64,000 nucleotides of DNA, taken from CAVVJA01 sp963801715 (GTDB taxonomy: Bacteria > Actinomycetota > Actinomycetes > Mycobacteriales > Jatrophihabitantaceae). The notes under the pieces are model-generated. The model searched no databases. It was not told where the DNA came from and saw only the letters and a list, made by a program, of their open reading frames with translations. A program made the translations under genes and the position numbers. This document shows, one piece after another, positions 51,674 to 60,791 of the stretch. The stretch covers positions 62,001 to 126,000 of the forward strand of contig CAWDGB010000007.1 in the NCBI GenBank assembly GCA_963801715.1, written 5' to 3'. Positions within the stretch are counted from its first letter, which is position 1. Each line of letters opens with the position of its first letter.

Positions 51674-52801
51674 CTATGGGCCACCGAGATCGTAGGCACG
51701 GCGCGCGTTGCCCGAGGCGATCATTCCGGCCAGGCGCTCTGCCTCGGCGACGGGCCAGAAACCGCGGGCAACTCCGTCATCGAAGAATGCCGTCACCGCT
51801 TGGCGGAACAGCGTCGTGCTCACTGCATAGAGCTCAGGCAGGCCGAAAGCGTCACTAGCGAACAGCACCGACGCGAACGGCGCCAGTTCGAGGAGTTCGG
51901 CCACGATCACGCTTGCCCCCAGGCCGACGTTGTGAAGGGCCAGGCTGACATCTACGAAGGCGTGATCGAAGACCTGCGCCAGATAACCGGCTGAGCGGTG
52001 GAACGGGTAATTGTGCAGCAGCATGATCGGTATGCCCAGGCCGGCGGTGGCGCGAAGTAGCGGAGTCAGCAGCAACGGGTCGCACTGCCGTAGGTTGACA
52101 TCCGCATCGCCGTAACCGACATGGAACTGCAGCGGCCGGCCGAGATCCAGTGCCGTCCAGGCGAGAAATCGGATCAGCGTCCGATCGACAAGTCGGACTA
52201 CGGCCTCTTCGCGCGCCGCGCTCAGCCAGTTGGCGGCGGCGACCTCGACTTCGGCATCGGACGGCCGAATCGGGTCGAGGTCGAGGCCGGTGCGGTAGGC
52301 CGCTATCGACTTGAAGCCCACGGCGTTCTGGGCGCGCGCGTGCAAGGCCTCGCGGACCGTGTTCGCGAACTCGCGCGGCTCAACCGTTCCGATGATCTGC
52401 TCGGCGACGGCTTCGAGACGGACGATCTCGTGCCCAGAGGCGTCCGTATAGGCGGCCAGCTCGGCCGGAGCGGTGAGCAGGTCCGGGAGGTATCCGGTAT
52501 CGACGAGGTAGTGCGCGATCCCCGTGACCGCGAGCAGGCGCCGCGCCACCTCGTCCGCGCCCAGCTCCGCCCGTCGGGCGAGGTAGTCCGCAGGGGATGC
52601 AAACCGTGGCAGGTCGAGAAGAGGCGCGCAGATCGACCGAACGGCCAATCCGACCTGGGTGTCGAATAGCGAAGGATGCAACGGCCCCGGGCCGTCAGCT
52701 TCGGTGAGCAACGCCTCGAACTCTTCGCGCTCCAGCTCGCCGCGGATCAGGCCGTGACAATGATGGTCGACGAGTGGTACGCCCTCGAGCAGGCTGCTCA
52801 T
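51674..52801 (-). CDS. Amidohydrolase-family protein, FluG-like partner
   Basis: 375 residues. VDHHCHGLI near the N-terminus is the metal-binding HxH of the amidohydrolase superfamily; LQFHVGYGDADVN, IPIMLLHNYPFHRSAGYLA and VLFASDAFGLPELY supply the other His and the last Asp. The same architecture forms the N-terminal half of fungal FluG, which is fused to a glutamine-synthetase-like half. Here the GS-like gene is divergent at 53095. Its start overlaps a short upstream ORF. Confidence 0.9.
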   Translation of the reverse strand: MSSLLEGVPLVDHHCHGLIRGELEREEFEALLTEADGPGPLHPSLFDTQVGLAVRSICAPLLDLPRFASPADYLARRAELGADEVARRLLAVTGIAHYLVDTGYLPDLLTAPAELAAYTDASGHEIVRLEAVAEQIIGTVEPREFANTVREALHARAQNAVGFKSIAAYRTGLDLDPIRPSDAEVEVAAANWLSAAREEAVVRLVDRTLIRFLAWTALDLGRPLQFHVGYGDADVNLRQCDPLLLTPLLRATAGLGIPIMLLHNYPFHRSAGYLAQVFDHAFVDVSLALHNVGLGASVIVAELLELAPFASVLFASDAFGLPELYAVSTTLFRQAVTAFFDDGVARGFWPVAEAERLAGMIASGNARRAYDLGGP

Positions 52802-52941
52802 TGTTCGCCTGCGGTGAGATCCGGCGCGCGGACGAAGTCCGCGATCGGCGACACGATCGGGCGGGTACGTCGCATGAACTCCGCCGCCCGGGCCGGACGG
52901 CCGACCGATTGGCGTTCGCCGTCACTTAGCTGCTCACGCAT
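52798..52941 (-). CDS. Short ORF coupled to amidohydrolase
   Basis: 47 codons, MREQLSDGERQSVGRPARAA... to LTAGEQ, with the stop overlapping the amidohydrolase start. The better ribosome-binding site (CTGGAGGACGAG) precedes a different start, MPDDDLVTPHA, which stops after 11 codons; a one-base deletion would fuse the two into a 58-residue protein. It could be a leader peptide, a small subunit or a broken gene. Confidence 0.35.
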   Translation of the reverse strand: MREQLSDGERQSVGRPARAAEFMRRTRPIVSPIADFVRAPDLTAGEQ

Positions 52942-53094
52942 GGGGAGTGACCAGGTCGTCGTCGGGCATCTCGTCCTCCAGGATCTACGTGCACCGCAGT
53001 GCGCGAGCTCGGGGACGACAACGATAGCCAGGCAGCGGCGCGTGAACGCGCCCGTAGCATGGCAGCGCCGTGCTAGCGAGAGGGAGGCAGTGCC

Positions 53095-54465
53095 ATGCAT
53101 TGGCAGGATCGGATCCGGCAGTCCGCCCTTGCCCGCGAGCTAGAGCGCGTCTTGGCCGATCGTGGCGTGGTCGCCCTTGGCGGGACGTGGGTCGACAACA
53201 GTGGCGTGACGCGCGTCAAGGCAGTCCCACTTGGCCGTTTGGAGTCGGCCGCAGCTTGGGGAATCGGCGCCTCCCCGGTGTTCGACGCATTCCTGGCCGA
53301 CGACTGGATAGTGGCCGGGCGATACGCCGGTGGACCAGTCGGGGATCTGCGATTGCATCCGGATTTGAGCCGGGTCGTGGTGCTTGCCGAGCAGCCCGGA
53401 TGGGCGTGGGCGCCGGTCGTGCGTTATCAGCAGGACGGGACCGTGCATCCGCAAGATCAGCGCAGCATCGCCCAGGCGGCCGTCGCCCGCCTCGCCGAGT
53501 CGGGGTACTCGGCGCGGGTGGCGTTCGAGCTGGAATGGGCGATATCGACCACGGAACCCGAGTTCACACCGGCCGCGAACGGGCCGGCGTACGGGTTCAC
53601 GCGCGTTATCGAGCGGTCGGACTACCTGCGTGATCTGCTGATCGCCCTTGACCGGCAAGACGTGTCGGTCGATCAAATCCATCCCGAATACGGCAGCGCC
53701 CAATATGAGATCTCCGTCGCCGCCGAGGATCCGGTCGGGGCAGCGGATACATCGGTCCTCGTGCGTCAGACGATCCGGGCTCTGAGTATGCGGCATGGGC
53801 TTCGCGCATCCTTCTCGCCAAAGGTGCTAGCCGACGGTGTCGGCAACGGTGGACACGTGCATATCTCGCTCTGGCGCGGTGACAGCAACTTGTTCAGCGG
53901 GGGAACAGGTCGAAACGAGATGACGTACGAGGCCGAGGCTTTCGCGGCTGGCATCCTGACCCACCTTCCTGGGTTGCTGGCGATCGGGGCCGGCTCCCTC
54001 GCCAGCTACCTGCGACTGATCCCGAGCCATTGGGCTGGTCCGTACCAGGTCTGGGGGCTGGAGAATCGCGAGGCGGCGTTGCGGCTGATCACCGGCTCCC
54101 CGGGCAATTCCGGTGCCGCCAATCTCGAGGTCAAGGCGTTCGATGAGTCGGCTAATCCGTACCTTCTCGTCGCCGGCCTCATCCACGCCGGACTGGCGGG
54201 GATAAGCGGTGCCGCCACGCTGCCCGAACCGGTCGACGTCGATCCAGCGTCCATCGCGGACGCCGACAAGGCCCGGCAGGGGATTTCCCTGCTTCCCGGC
54301 ACGCTCGGTGCGGCCACCGATGCGTTCGAGGCGGACGGGGTGCTCACCGAAGCGCTTGGTCCGGCTCTAGCGGCGACCATCGTCGACCTGCGCCGGGCGG
54401 AGATAGCACGATTTGCCGATGCCTCGCCGGAGGAGATCGTTACCGCGGCGCGCTGGAAGTATTGA
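53095..54465 (+). CDS. Glutamine-synthetase-like ligase
   Basis: 456 residues of the GS family. VAFELEWAI (metal Glu), GNGGHVHISLW (ATP motif), PEYGSAQYEIS and the late ENREAALRLITG correspond to GS elements, but the adenylylation Tyr loop of GlnA is absent. Such proteins form gamma-glutamyl amides from non-ammonia amines. With the divergent amidohydrolase it looks like a split FluG, perhaps for uptake and breakdown of an amine. ATG 53095 has GAGAGG upstream. It overlaps the sulfatase 3' end by 26 bases. Confidence 0.88.
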   Translation: MHWQDRIRQSALARELERVLADRGVVALGGTWVDNSGVTRVKAVPLGRLESAAAWGIGASPVFDAFLADDWIVAGRYAGGPVGDLRLHPDLSRVVVLAEQPGWAWAPVVRYQQDGTVHPQDQRSIAQAAVARLAESGYSARVAFELEWAISTTEPEFTPAANGPAYGFTRVIERSDYLRDLLIALDRQDVSVDQIHPEYGSAQYEISVAAEDPVGAADTSVLVRQTIRALSMRHGLRASFSPKVLADGVGNGGHVHISLWRGDSNLFSGGTGRNEMTYEAEAFAAGILTHLPGLLAIGAGSLASYLRLIPSHWAGPYQVWGLENREAALRLITGSPGNSGAANLEVKAFDESANPYLLVAGLIHAGLAGISGAATLPEPVDVDPASIADADKARQGISLLPGTLGAATDAFEADGVLTEALGPALAATIVDLRRAEIARFADASPEEIVTAARWKY

Positions 54466-56209
54466 GCGGGGCCACGGGCGACGCGGTGGGTGGATGCGGC
54501 CCGAACGCGGTGAGGAACCGGTCGCGGAACGCGTCCATTCGCCACACCGGAGCCTGCGGGCTGGGCAGCATCCCGTCCTGCCAGCCCCACGTCGAGATTC
54601 GATCGAGCACATTCGGATCGTGGGCGATGATCGTAATCGGCACGTCGTGATTTCCACCGCTACCGCTGACGATCGTGGCCGGCTGGTGGTCGCCGAGCAG
54701 GACGAGTACGAGATTATTGTCGTGGAACGTCTGTACGAACGAGATAAGTGCGCTCAGCGAGTACTGGATCGACTGGCCGTACGCCGCTCTCACCTTATTG
54801 GAATCGCGCCACACGGCATGAGCTGACTGCCCCTGCGCCGGCATCCCGTCGAAGATCGAACCGTCACCGACCTTGTTCCAGTCGACCATGCGTGGCAGCG
54901 GCGCCCACGGCGTGTGTGACGAGACGAGGTCGATCTCCGCCATCACCGGAGGGTGGTTGGGCTTCGCCAGCTCCATGCGCTGGAAGGCGGCGAGGATGTA
55001 CTGGTCGGGCATGGCGGCGTAGGAGAACTTGGGCCCGACGTAGCCGACATTGGAGCCGTTGTAAAGCTTGTCGTAATTGTAGAAGGACGTTCCCTGCGCC
55101 CAGTCCCCCTCGTTCGATGGGACATCGGCGACGGTCCGCCAGCCGGCGCGCTTGAACGCATCGCTCAGCGTGAAGCGGTCGCTCGCGACCAACTGGTTGT
55201 ATCGCCCCTGGTTGTCGATCCAGAGCCCCGACTGCAACGTGGAGTGGGCAAGCCAGCTGATGCCGCCGAACGTTGGCGACGTGAGGAAGGCGCTGCGGGA
55301 AGAGAATCCGGCCGAGCGAAGTGACTTGGTGCCGGAATTGAGCACAGCGTCGACCTGCGGTGAGAACGCGGAGCCCTGGACCGCAATGCGGCCGTAGCTT
55401 TCTACAAACGCGACGACGACGTCCTTGCCGCGCAGGCCGGCGAGCAGATCCGCGCTGGGCGTTCCACGCAACGGATCGTGCGCGGCCAAGGTTCCCGCGA
55501 ACACCTGCTGATCCTGTAGGCCGGAGCGAACCTCCCGTACCTGGTCATACGCGAGCCCGGCGGCGCTCGTGGACGCGATCGGCAGACCGGAGACGACCTT
55601 GACGCCGAGCACGGCAAACAGGATCCAGACAAGTCCAAGCGCACCGACGGTGCGGGCCGATGCTGCACGATGGCGAGCGGTGAGCCCGGTCAGCCGTAGC
55701 ACCGACAGCGGCACCAAGACAAGCAGGGCGATGACGAGGACCACCGCAAGGATCACCGCGACGACGGTCCACGTCTGGCCGACTGAATCGCGTAACACTC
55801 CTGCGGCCGGCCCGAAGAAGCTCCAGTCGGTGACCGGGTCGAACGGCCGATCGAGCTCAGCGAAGAAGCCCATGTTGAGGACCTTCACGACGGTGAGCAA
55901 CCCGAGCGTGACGCCCACCACGATGGCCAAGACCCGTCGAACCCGCGGCGGAAGAATCACACTGAGAGCGACGATAACGAGACCTTCGATCGGAATGCGC
56001 ACGAACGCGCCGGGCCCCAGGCGGTCGAGACGATCCGGGGCGACGAGCGCAAACCACACCAGCAGTGCCGCGAGGACGGTCATGACCCAGGCCGCAACGG
56101 TGCGGGCTCGCCCGCCACGAGAGGTCGGCGGCGCGTCCGCGCTGCTCGGCTCCGGTTCGGTCGAGCCGTCGATCGCGTCCGTCTTTCGAGGTTGGTCCGC
56201 GATGCTCAT
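54440..56209 (-). CDS. Sulfatase-fold membrane enzyme (LTA-synthase-like)
   Basis: 589 residues. Four or five membrane helices fill residues 37-230 (WVMTVLAALLVWFALVAP, VLAIVVGVTLGLLTVVKVL, VVAVILAVVLVIALLVLVPL, ALGLVWILFAVLGVK). The extracytoplasmic domain has VVVAFVESYGR, a Ser/Thr nucleophile region FGGISWLAHSTLQSG, MAEIDLVSSHTPWAP and LLGDHQPATI, all consistent with LtaS-type phosphotransferases. It overlaps the CDP-alcohol phosphatidyltransferase gene (ATGA). Together they could add phospho-alcohol units to a lipid or glycan. Confidence 0.88.
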   Translation of the reverse strand: MSIADQPRKTDAIDGSTEPEPSSADAPPTSRGGRARTVAAWVMTVLAALLVWFALVAPDRLDRLGPGAFVRIPIEGLVIVALSVILPPRVRRVLAIVVGVTLGLLTVVKVLNMGFFAELDRPFDPVTDWSFFGPAAGVLRDSVGQTWTVVAVILAVVLVIALLVLVPLSVLRLTGLTARHRAASARTVGALGLVWILFAVLGVKVVSGLPIASTSAAGLAYDQVREVRSGLQDQQVFAGTLAAHDPLRGTPSADLLAGLRGKDVVVAFVESYGRIAVQGSAFSPQVDAVLNSGTKSLRSAGFSSRSAFLTSPTFGGISWLAHSTLQSGLWIDNQGRYNQLVASDRFTLSDAFKRAGWRTVADVPSNEGDWAQGTSFYNYDKLYNGSNVGYVGPKFSYAAMPDQYILAAFQRMELAKPNHPPVMAEIDLVSSHTPWAPLPRMVDWNKVGDGSIFDGMPAQGQSAHAVWRDSNKVRAAYGQSIQYSLSALISFVQTFHDNNLVLVLLGDHQPATIVSGSGGNHDVPITIIAHDPNVLDRISTWGWQDGMLPSPQAPVWRMDAFRDRFLTAFGPHPPTASPVAPLNTSSAPR

Positions 56210-57147
56210 TCACTCATCCCAACCGCCGCGCGAGGCTCCGCGGAAACGAACACGATCCGACGACGCACCACCCGGCGACGTGGTTGGATCCGGCCGTGCT
56301 GCCACAGCCACCAGACCTCATGCCCGAACGACTCGCCGAGCAGCACCAAAGCCAGCGTGAGCGCGGCGACGTTTCCCGGGCCCGGCAGGATGTCGGATAT
56401 GACGATCGTGAGCACAATGCCTTGGAGCGCCGCAACGAACTTGTACCAATAGCGCGGTGGGGGCGACTCGCGCAGCCACGGCAGCAGCCAGCCCGCGGCC
56501 ACGAATGCATACCGCGCCGCGCCGATCGCGAGCACCCACAGACCAACCGACTGGGCAACGTAGGCGCTCAGCACCAGGATCAGGAATGCGTCGACTTCCA
56601 TGTCAAAGCGGGCACCGACCGCGGTCGCTGAGGCCGTGCGCCGGGCGACCCGACCGTCCACCGTGTCGAGGACCAGCGCGATTACTGTGAGCGTGACCAG
56701 CGCAATGATGGGCGCCGGCTGCACGAACGCTTCGGCAATGAGCGCCGCCACCCCGGCAACGAACGTAGACCGGGCGAGCGTCACCCAGTTCGCCGGGCCG
56801 AACGCGGTGGCGCGCGAGCGGGCGAGTGCGCGCGTCAATATCGCATTCGTCGTTAGGGCATACAGAATGCCGACGGACCAACCGGTGACGCTCAACCCGA
56901 CTGTATGCGCGAGCGCGGCAAGCAGCGCGACCTGGGCGATCAGCCCGATAACCGGGGCCGTTCGAACCGTCTGCACCGCCGCCTCCATGCCCGTGACTAG
57001 AGCCTCCGCCAACAGACCTACCCCTGCTCCGGCCCCAAACGCCGACCAGCAGCGTTGCCGCCGGCCCAGAAAATCGCCGGGCAACTCACCGGTACCTTGG
57101 CGCAGGCTCTTCACGAGTAGTACGGAATATCCGTCGGCAGGGTTCAT
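56206..57147 (-). CDS. CDP-alcohol phosphatidyltransferase
   Basis: 313 residues. The diagnostic motif D-G-x2-A-R-x8-G-x3-D-x3-D is complete (Asp164 to Asp186: DGRVARR, VGARFDMEVD). Six or more membrane helices surround it. The N-terminus is unusual, with about 60 residues before the first helix. ATG 57147 follows GGGGGCGAGAA; longer frames upstream would run through the divergent dehydrogenase gene and are not real. It presumably makes an alcohol-phosphate lipid for the sulfatase-fold partner. Confidence 0.9.
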   Translation of the reverse strand: MNPADGYSVLLVKSLRQGTGELPGDFLGRRQRCWSAFGAGAGVGLLAEALVTGMEAAVQTVRTAPVIGLIAQVALLAALAHTVGLSVTGWSVGILYALTTNAILTRALARSRATAFGPANWVTLARSTFVAGVAALIAEAFVQPAPIIALVTLTVIALVLDTVDGRVARRTASATAVGARFDMEVDAFLILVLSAYVAQSVGLWVLAIGAARYAFVAAGWLLPWLRESPPPRYWYKFVAALQGIVLTIVISDILPGPGNVAALTLALVLLGESFGHEVWWLWQHGRIQPRRRVVRRRIVFVSAEPRAAVGMSE

Positions 57148-57174
57148 TTCTCGCCCCCGAGGAGGATGAGGCCG

Positions 57175-58155
57175 GTGCCTAATGCCGCGCGAGCATTCTG
57201 GCTGCGTGAGCCCGGGGTGGGGGAGATCCGATCGGTGCCCCTGCCGGAGCCAGGTCCTGACGACGTTGTCGTCCGCACCGTGCGCTCTGGGGTCAGCCGG
57301 GGGACGGAGGGGCTGGTGTTCCGGGGCGGCGTCCCCCCGAGCCAGTACGGCATCATGCGGGCGCCGTTTCAGGACGGAGACTTTCCAGCACCGGTCAAGT
57401 ACGGGTATCTCAGCGTCGGGGTTGTGGAGCACGGACCGCCGCGGCTTTCGGGACGCACTGTCTTCTGCTTGTATCCGCATCAGACCGCGTACGTTGTACC
57501 GGCCCGATCGGTCGTCCCGGTGCCGGAGGATGTGCCGCCAGAGCGCGCGGTGCTGGCCGGGACGGTGGAGACCGCCGTCAACGCGTTGTGGGATGCCGCG
57601 CCGCTCGTGGGCGACCGAATCACCGTGGTCGGAGCGGGCATGGTGGGTTGCTGCGTCGCCCGTCTGCTCGCGCGTTTCCCGGGTGTCCGCGTGACGCTCG
57701 TCGATGTCGACCCGGGGCGGGCCGATGTCGCAGCCGCGCTCGGCGTCGGCTTCGCGATGCCGGCCGATGCCGCCGACGGCCGGGATCTGGTCGTGCACGC
57801 AAGCGCAACATCCGCCGGGCTTCAGTTGTCGCTCGATCTTCTCCTCCCGGAGGGCACGGTCATCGACCTCAGCTGGTATGGCGATCACGACGTCACGCTG
57901 TCGCTCGGGGGTGCGTTTCACTCCCGCCGACTCGGTATCCGGGCGAGTCAGGTCGGAACGGTCGCACCGGCTCGCCGCGCGACTCGGACTATGGCCGATC
58001 GGCTGGCGCTCGCTCTCGAGTTGCTCCGCGATGCGCCGTTCGATGCTTTGCTGACTGGATCCTCGCGCTTCGAGGAGTTGCCCGACGTGATGGCGAGGCT
58101 CGCGGGGGGTAGTTTGCCAGCGATCTGCCACACCATCACCTACGGCGAAGGGTGA
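57175..58155 (+). CDS. Zinc-type (MDR) alcohol dehydrogenase
   Basis: 326 residues from GTG 57175, preferred over ATG 57166 because GAGGA lies 8-12 bases before it and immediately against the ATG. MDR features: REPGVGEIRSVPLPEPGPDDVVVRTVRSGVSRGTE in parts, YGYLSVGVVEHG, and the Rossmann turn DRITVVGAGMVGCCVARLLARF. The GHE zinc motif is missing, so catalysis may not need zinc. It is divergent from the CDP-AP gene with only 27 bases between. First gene of a five-gene operon. Confidence 0.88.
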   Translation: MPNAARAFWLREPGVGEIRSVPLPEPGPDDVVVRTVRSGVSRGTEGLVFRGGVPPSQYGIMRAPFQDGDFPAPVKYGYLSVGVVEHGPPRLSGRTVFCLYPHQTAYVVPARSVVPVPEDVPPERAVLAGTVETAVNALWDAAPLVGDRITVVGAGMVGCCVARLLARFPGVRVTLVDVDPGRADVAAALGVGFAMPADAADGRDLVVHASATSAGLQLSLDLLLPEGTVIDLSWYGDHDVTLSLGGAFHSRRLGIRASQVGTVAPARRATRTMADRLALALELLRDAPFDALLTGSSRFEELPDVMARLAGGSLPAICHTITYGEG

Positions 58156-58559
58156 TTCGCGTGTTCAGTGTCACCGTCCGCGATCACATGATGATCGCCC
58201 ACAGCTTCCGCGGTGAGGTCTTCGGTCCCGCGCAGCGCCTGCACGGGGCGACGTACGTTGTCGATGCCACGTTTCGGCGGGAAACGCTGGACGCGGACAA
58301 CATCGTCGTGGACATCGGGCGGGCGGCGGCGGAACTGCATGCCGTGGTCGGCGAGTTGAGCTACCGCAACCTGGACGAGGAGGCGACGTTCGCCGGCGTG
58401 AACACCTCCACCGAGGCCTTGGCCAAGGTCATTGCCGACCGCCTCGCGGAGCGGGTGCAGGCCGGAGCACTCGGCAACGGCGCCGCCGATCTCGGCGGGA
58501 TCGCCGTCACGTTGCATGAGTCGCATGTCGCATGGGCGAGTTACGAACGGCGGCTGTGA
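58152..58559 (+). CDS. 6-pyruvoyl-tetrahydropterin synthase-like protein
   Basis: 135 residues from GTG 58152, overlapping the dehydrogenase stop by four bases (GTGA). The zinc ligands of this family are His17 (IAHSF), then an HxH; here only His31 of RLHGATY remains and Ala33 replaces the second His. NTSTEALA and the catalytic LHESHVAWASY are kept. It may thus bind pterin without the normal synthase reaction, or use another ligand. Related genes in actinobacteria show the same HGATY pattern as far as I recall. Confidence 0.85.
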   Translation: MIRVFSVTVRDHMMIAHSFRGEVFGPAQRLHGATYVVDATFRRETLDADNIVVDIGRAAAELHAVVGELSYRNLDEEATFAGVNTSTEALAKVIADRLAERVQAGALGNGAADLGGIAVTLHESHVAWASYERRL

Positions 58560-59641
58560 GCAGCCGGGGGATCGAGATCGACGTGGTCGTACCGGACGGC
58601 ATCGATGACCCGGCGCGGCCCAGCGGTGGCAACACGTACGACCGCCGGATCTGCCATGGGCTCACGACACGCGGGTGGCGGGTGCGTGAGCATGCCGTGT
58701 CGGGATCGTGGCCCTGGCCCGACGCTGCGGCGGAGGACGCGCTGGGCCGGGTGGTCCGCGGGATACCAGACGGCACGGGCGTGCTGGTCGACGGGCTGAT
58801 CGCCTCCGCGGTTCCGAACGTGCTGGTGCCGGAGGCCCGTCGGCTGGCGCTGGTCGTGCTCGTCCACATGCCGCTCGGAGACGGGCCGCCCGGACCCGAC
58901 GTTACCGACGCCCGTATCCGCGAGCGTGCCGTCCTCTCGTCCGCGAGCGCCATCATCACGACCAGCTCGTGGACCCGCCAGCGGCTGGTCGACCTCTACC
59001 ACCTCCCGCCGGACCAGATCCACGTAGCCGAGCCTGGTGCGGACACCGCCGCCCTGTCGCCGGGAACAGGCCGCGGAACCGAACTGCTGTGCGTCGCGGC
59101 CGTCATGCCGCACAAGGGTCATGACACGTTGCTCGCTTCGCTGGCGATCATTGCCGGCTTGCGGTGGCGCTGCGTGTGCGTCGGGCCGCTGGATCGTGAT
59201 CCGCGGTTCGTCGAGCGTCTGCGTCGCCGAGCCGAAACGGACGGCATCGCCGACCGGATTTGGTTCACCGGCGCGCGGTCAACAGATGAGCTCGACCGTG
59301 CGTATGCCGCTGCCGACGTGGTGGTTCATGCGTCCTACGCCGAGACGTTCGGCATGGTCGTCATCGAGGCCTTGGCCCGTGGACTACCGGTCATCGCCTC
59401 GGCCGTTGGTGGCGTGCCGGACGCTCTCGGTCGCACAGCCGACGGGCGCCGTCCTGGCCTGCTCGTATCGCCCGGGGACCCCGACGCGCTCAGTGCCGCC
59501 CTCGCCGGCTGGCTGAACGATGCTGAGTTGCGGCGACGCCTTCGGCAAGCTGCGCAGGAGCGCCGAACGGCGCTCTCTCGCTGGTCTGCGACCACGGAGC
59601 AGGTCGCGCGAGTGCTGAGCCGGCTGGCCCGCCCGGAGTGA
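58556..59641 (+). CDS. GT4-type glycosyltransferase
   Basis: 361 residues from GTG 58556, overlapping the previous stop (GTGA). A GT-B fold: SGGNTYDRRICHGL near the start, LLCVAAVMPHKGHDTLLASLA (nucleotide loop), and the EX7E motif in VVHASYAETFGMVVIEALARGLPVIAS. It should transfer a sugar from an NDP-sugar to a lipid, pterin or glycan. An earlier ATG at 58532 lies inside the previous gene. Confidence 0.92.
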   Translation: MSSRGIEIDVVVPDGIDDPARPSGGNTYDRRICHGLTTRGWRVREHAVSGSWPWPDAAAEDALGRVVRGIPDGTGVLVDGLIASAVPNVLVPEARRLALVVLVHMPLGDGPPGPDVTDARIRERAVLSSASAIITTSSWTRQRLVDLYHLPPDQIHVAEPGADTAALSPGTGRGTELLCVAAVMPHKGHDTLLASLAIIAGLRWRCVCVGPLDRDPRFVERLRRRAETDGIADRIWFTGARSTDELDRAYAAADVVVHASYAETFGMVVIEALARGLPVIASAVGGVPDALGRTADGRRPGLLVSPGDPDALSAALAGWLNDAELRRRLRQAAQERRTALSRWSATTEQVARVLSRLARPE

Positions 59642-59773
59642 TCCTTGGCACCGATGAACCCGAACTACCGCGATTTGCGTACTTCATACAGGGCGGCTGG
59701 CGGAAGCCGAGATCGGTATCGGCCGGACCCCGCAAGCGTGGCCTCGGACAAGGAGAGGGGAGGTGAGGGCGCG

Positions 59774-60775
59774 ATGAGCCGATCGGCATGGGCGTGCGTG
59801 CGCGTGCTGAGCGGTGCCGCGATCCTGGCCGTCCTCTTCTGGCGCCTCGGCACCGGCCCCCTCCTGGACGGACTCAGGACCATCAGCGGCTGGTCGCTCG
59901 TGGCCGCCGCAGGCATCGCGCTCGTGACCACCGTGTGCTCGGCGTGGCGGTGGAGCCTCGTAGCGCGCGGTCTCGGCGTTGCCGTGCCACTACCTGCCGC
60001 GATCGCGGCGTACTACCGATCGCAATTCCTCAACACTGCTTTGCCCGGCGGCGTCCTCGGGGACGTCCACCGGGGGCTGCAGCACGGCCGTGATGCCGGG
60101 GACGTGAGCCGGGGCCTGCGGGCGGTCGGATGGGAGCGCTTGGCCGGGCAGGTCGTGCAAGTTGTGCTTGCACTGATCGTGCTGTTTGCCCTGCCCTCAC
60201 CGGTGCGCTCATCGATGCCCGCCGTTCTCGCGATCGCTGTCCTGTGCGTTCTCGGCGCCGCAGCCCTGATTCGGGCGCGGCCACCGCGTGGCACCTCGCG
60301 ATGGGCCCGAACGCTGCGCACGGCGAACTCCGACGTTCGAGCCGGGGTGCTTGCCCCGCGGACACGGGCGGCCATTGTGTTGAGCTCGGTCGTCGTCGTC
60401 GCCGGCCATACGGCCACGTTCTTGATCGCGGCGCGTACCGCTGGTGCTACCGCATCCTCGCTGCGACTGTTGCCGTTGGCGATCCTCGTGCTCCTGGCGA
60501 TGACTGTGCCTACGAACATCGGGGGATGGGGTCCGCGCGAAGGTGCCGCCGCTTGGTTGTTTGCCGCCACTGGGCTTGGCGCCGCCCAGGGCTTGGCCGT
60601 CGCTGCCGTCTACGGCGTGCTCGTACTCGCGGCCAGCCTGCCCGGCGCCGCGGTACTCGCGATCAGCTGGCTAGGCTCTAGTAGCCGGGGAAGTGCGCGC
60701 GCCGCCGGCTCGCAATTGGAGGAATTACCTGGTAAGGCAGATGTGCCGCACCAGCCGGTGCTGGTGGCCGCCTAG
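59774..60775 (+). CDS. LPG-synthase-TM / flippase-like membrane protein
   Basis: 333 residues with GGAGG before ATG 59774. Eight or so helices in the pattern of the LPG_synthase_TM family: LSGAAILAVLFWRLG, LVAAAGIALVTTVCSAWRWSLVARGLG, YYRSQFLNTALPGGVLGDVHRGL, LPLAILVLLAMTVPTNIGGWGPREGAAAWLF. The conserved GGVLGD and GGWGPRE signatures are present. These proteins move lipid-linked molecules across the membrane or modify lipids with aminoacyl groups; no aminoacyl domain is attached here. It is followed 16 bases later by the RibD-like gene. Confidence 0.88.
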   Translation: MSRSAWACVRVLSGAAILAVLFWRLGTGPLLDGLRTISGWSLVAAAGIALVTTVCSAWRWSLVARGLGVAVPLPAAIAAYYRSQFLNTALPGGVLGDVHRGLQHGRDAGDVSRGLRAVGWERLAGQVVQVVLALIVLFALPSPVRSSMPAVLAIAVLCVLGAAALIRARPPRGTSRWARTLRTANSDVRAGVLAPRTRAAIVLSSVVVVAGHTATFLIAARTAGATASSLRLLPLAILVLLAMTVPTNIGGWGPREGAAAWLFAATGLGAAQGLAVAAVYGVLVLAASLPGAAVLAISWLGSSSRGSARAAGSQLEELPGKADVPHQPVLVAA

Positions 60776-60791
60776 CCGGAAGGCGTTCTCC

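Noticed and set aside
56206..58131. 641-codon reading of the CDP-alcohol phosphatidyltransferase
   Set aside because: The extra N-terminal half is antisense to the dehydrogenase gene; ATG 57147 has its own ribosome-binding site.
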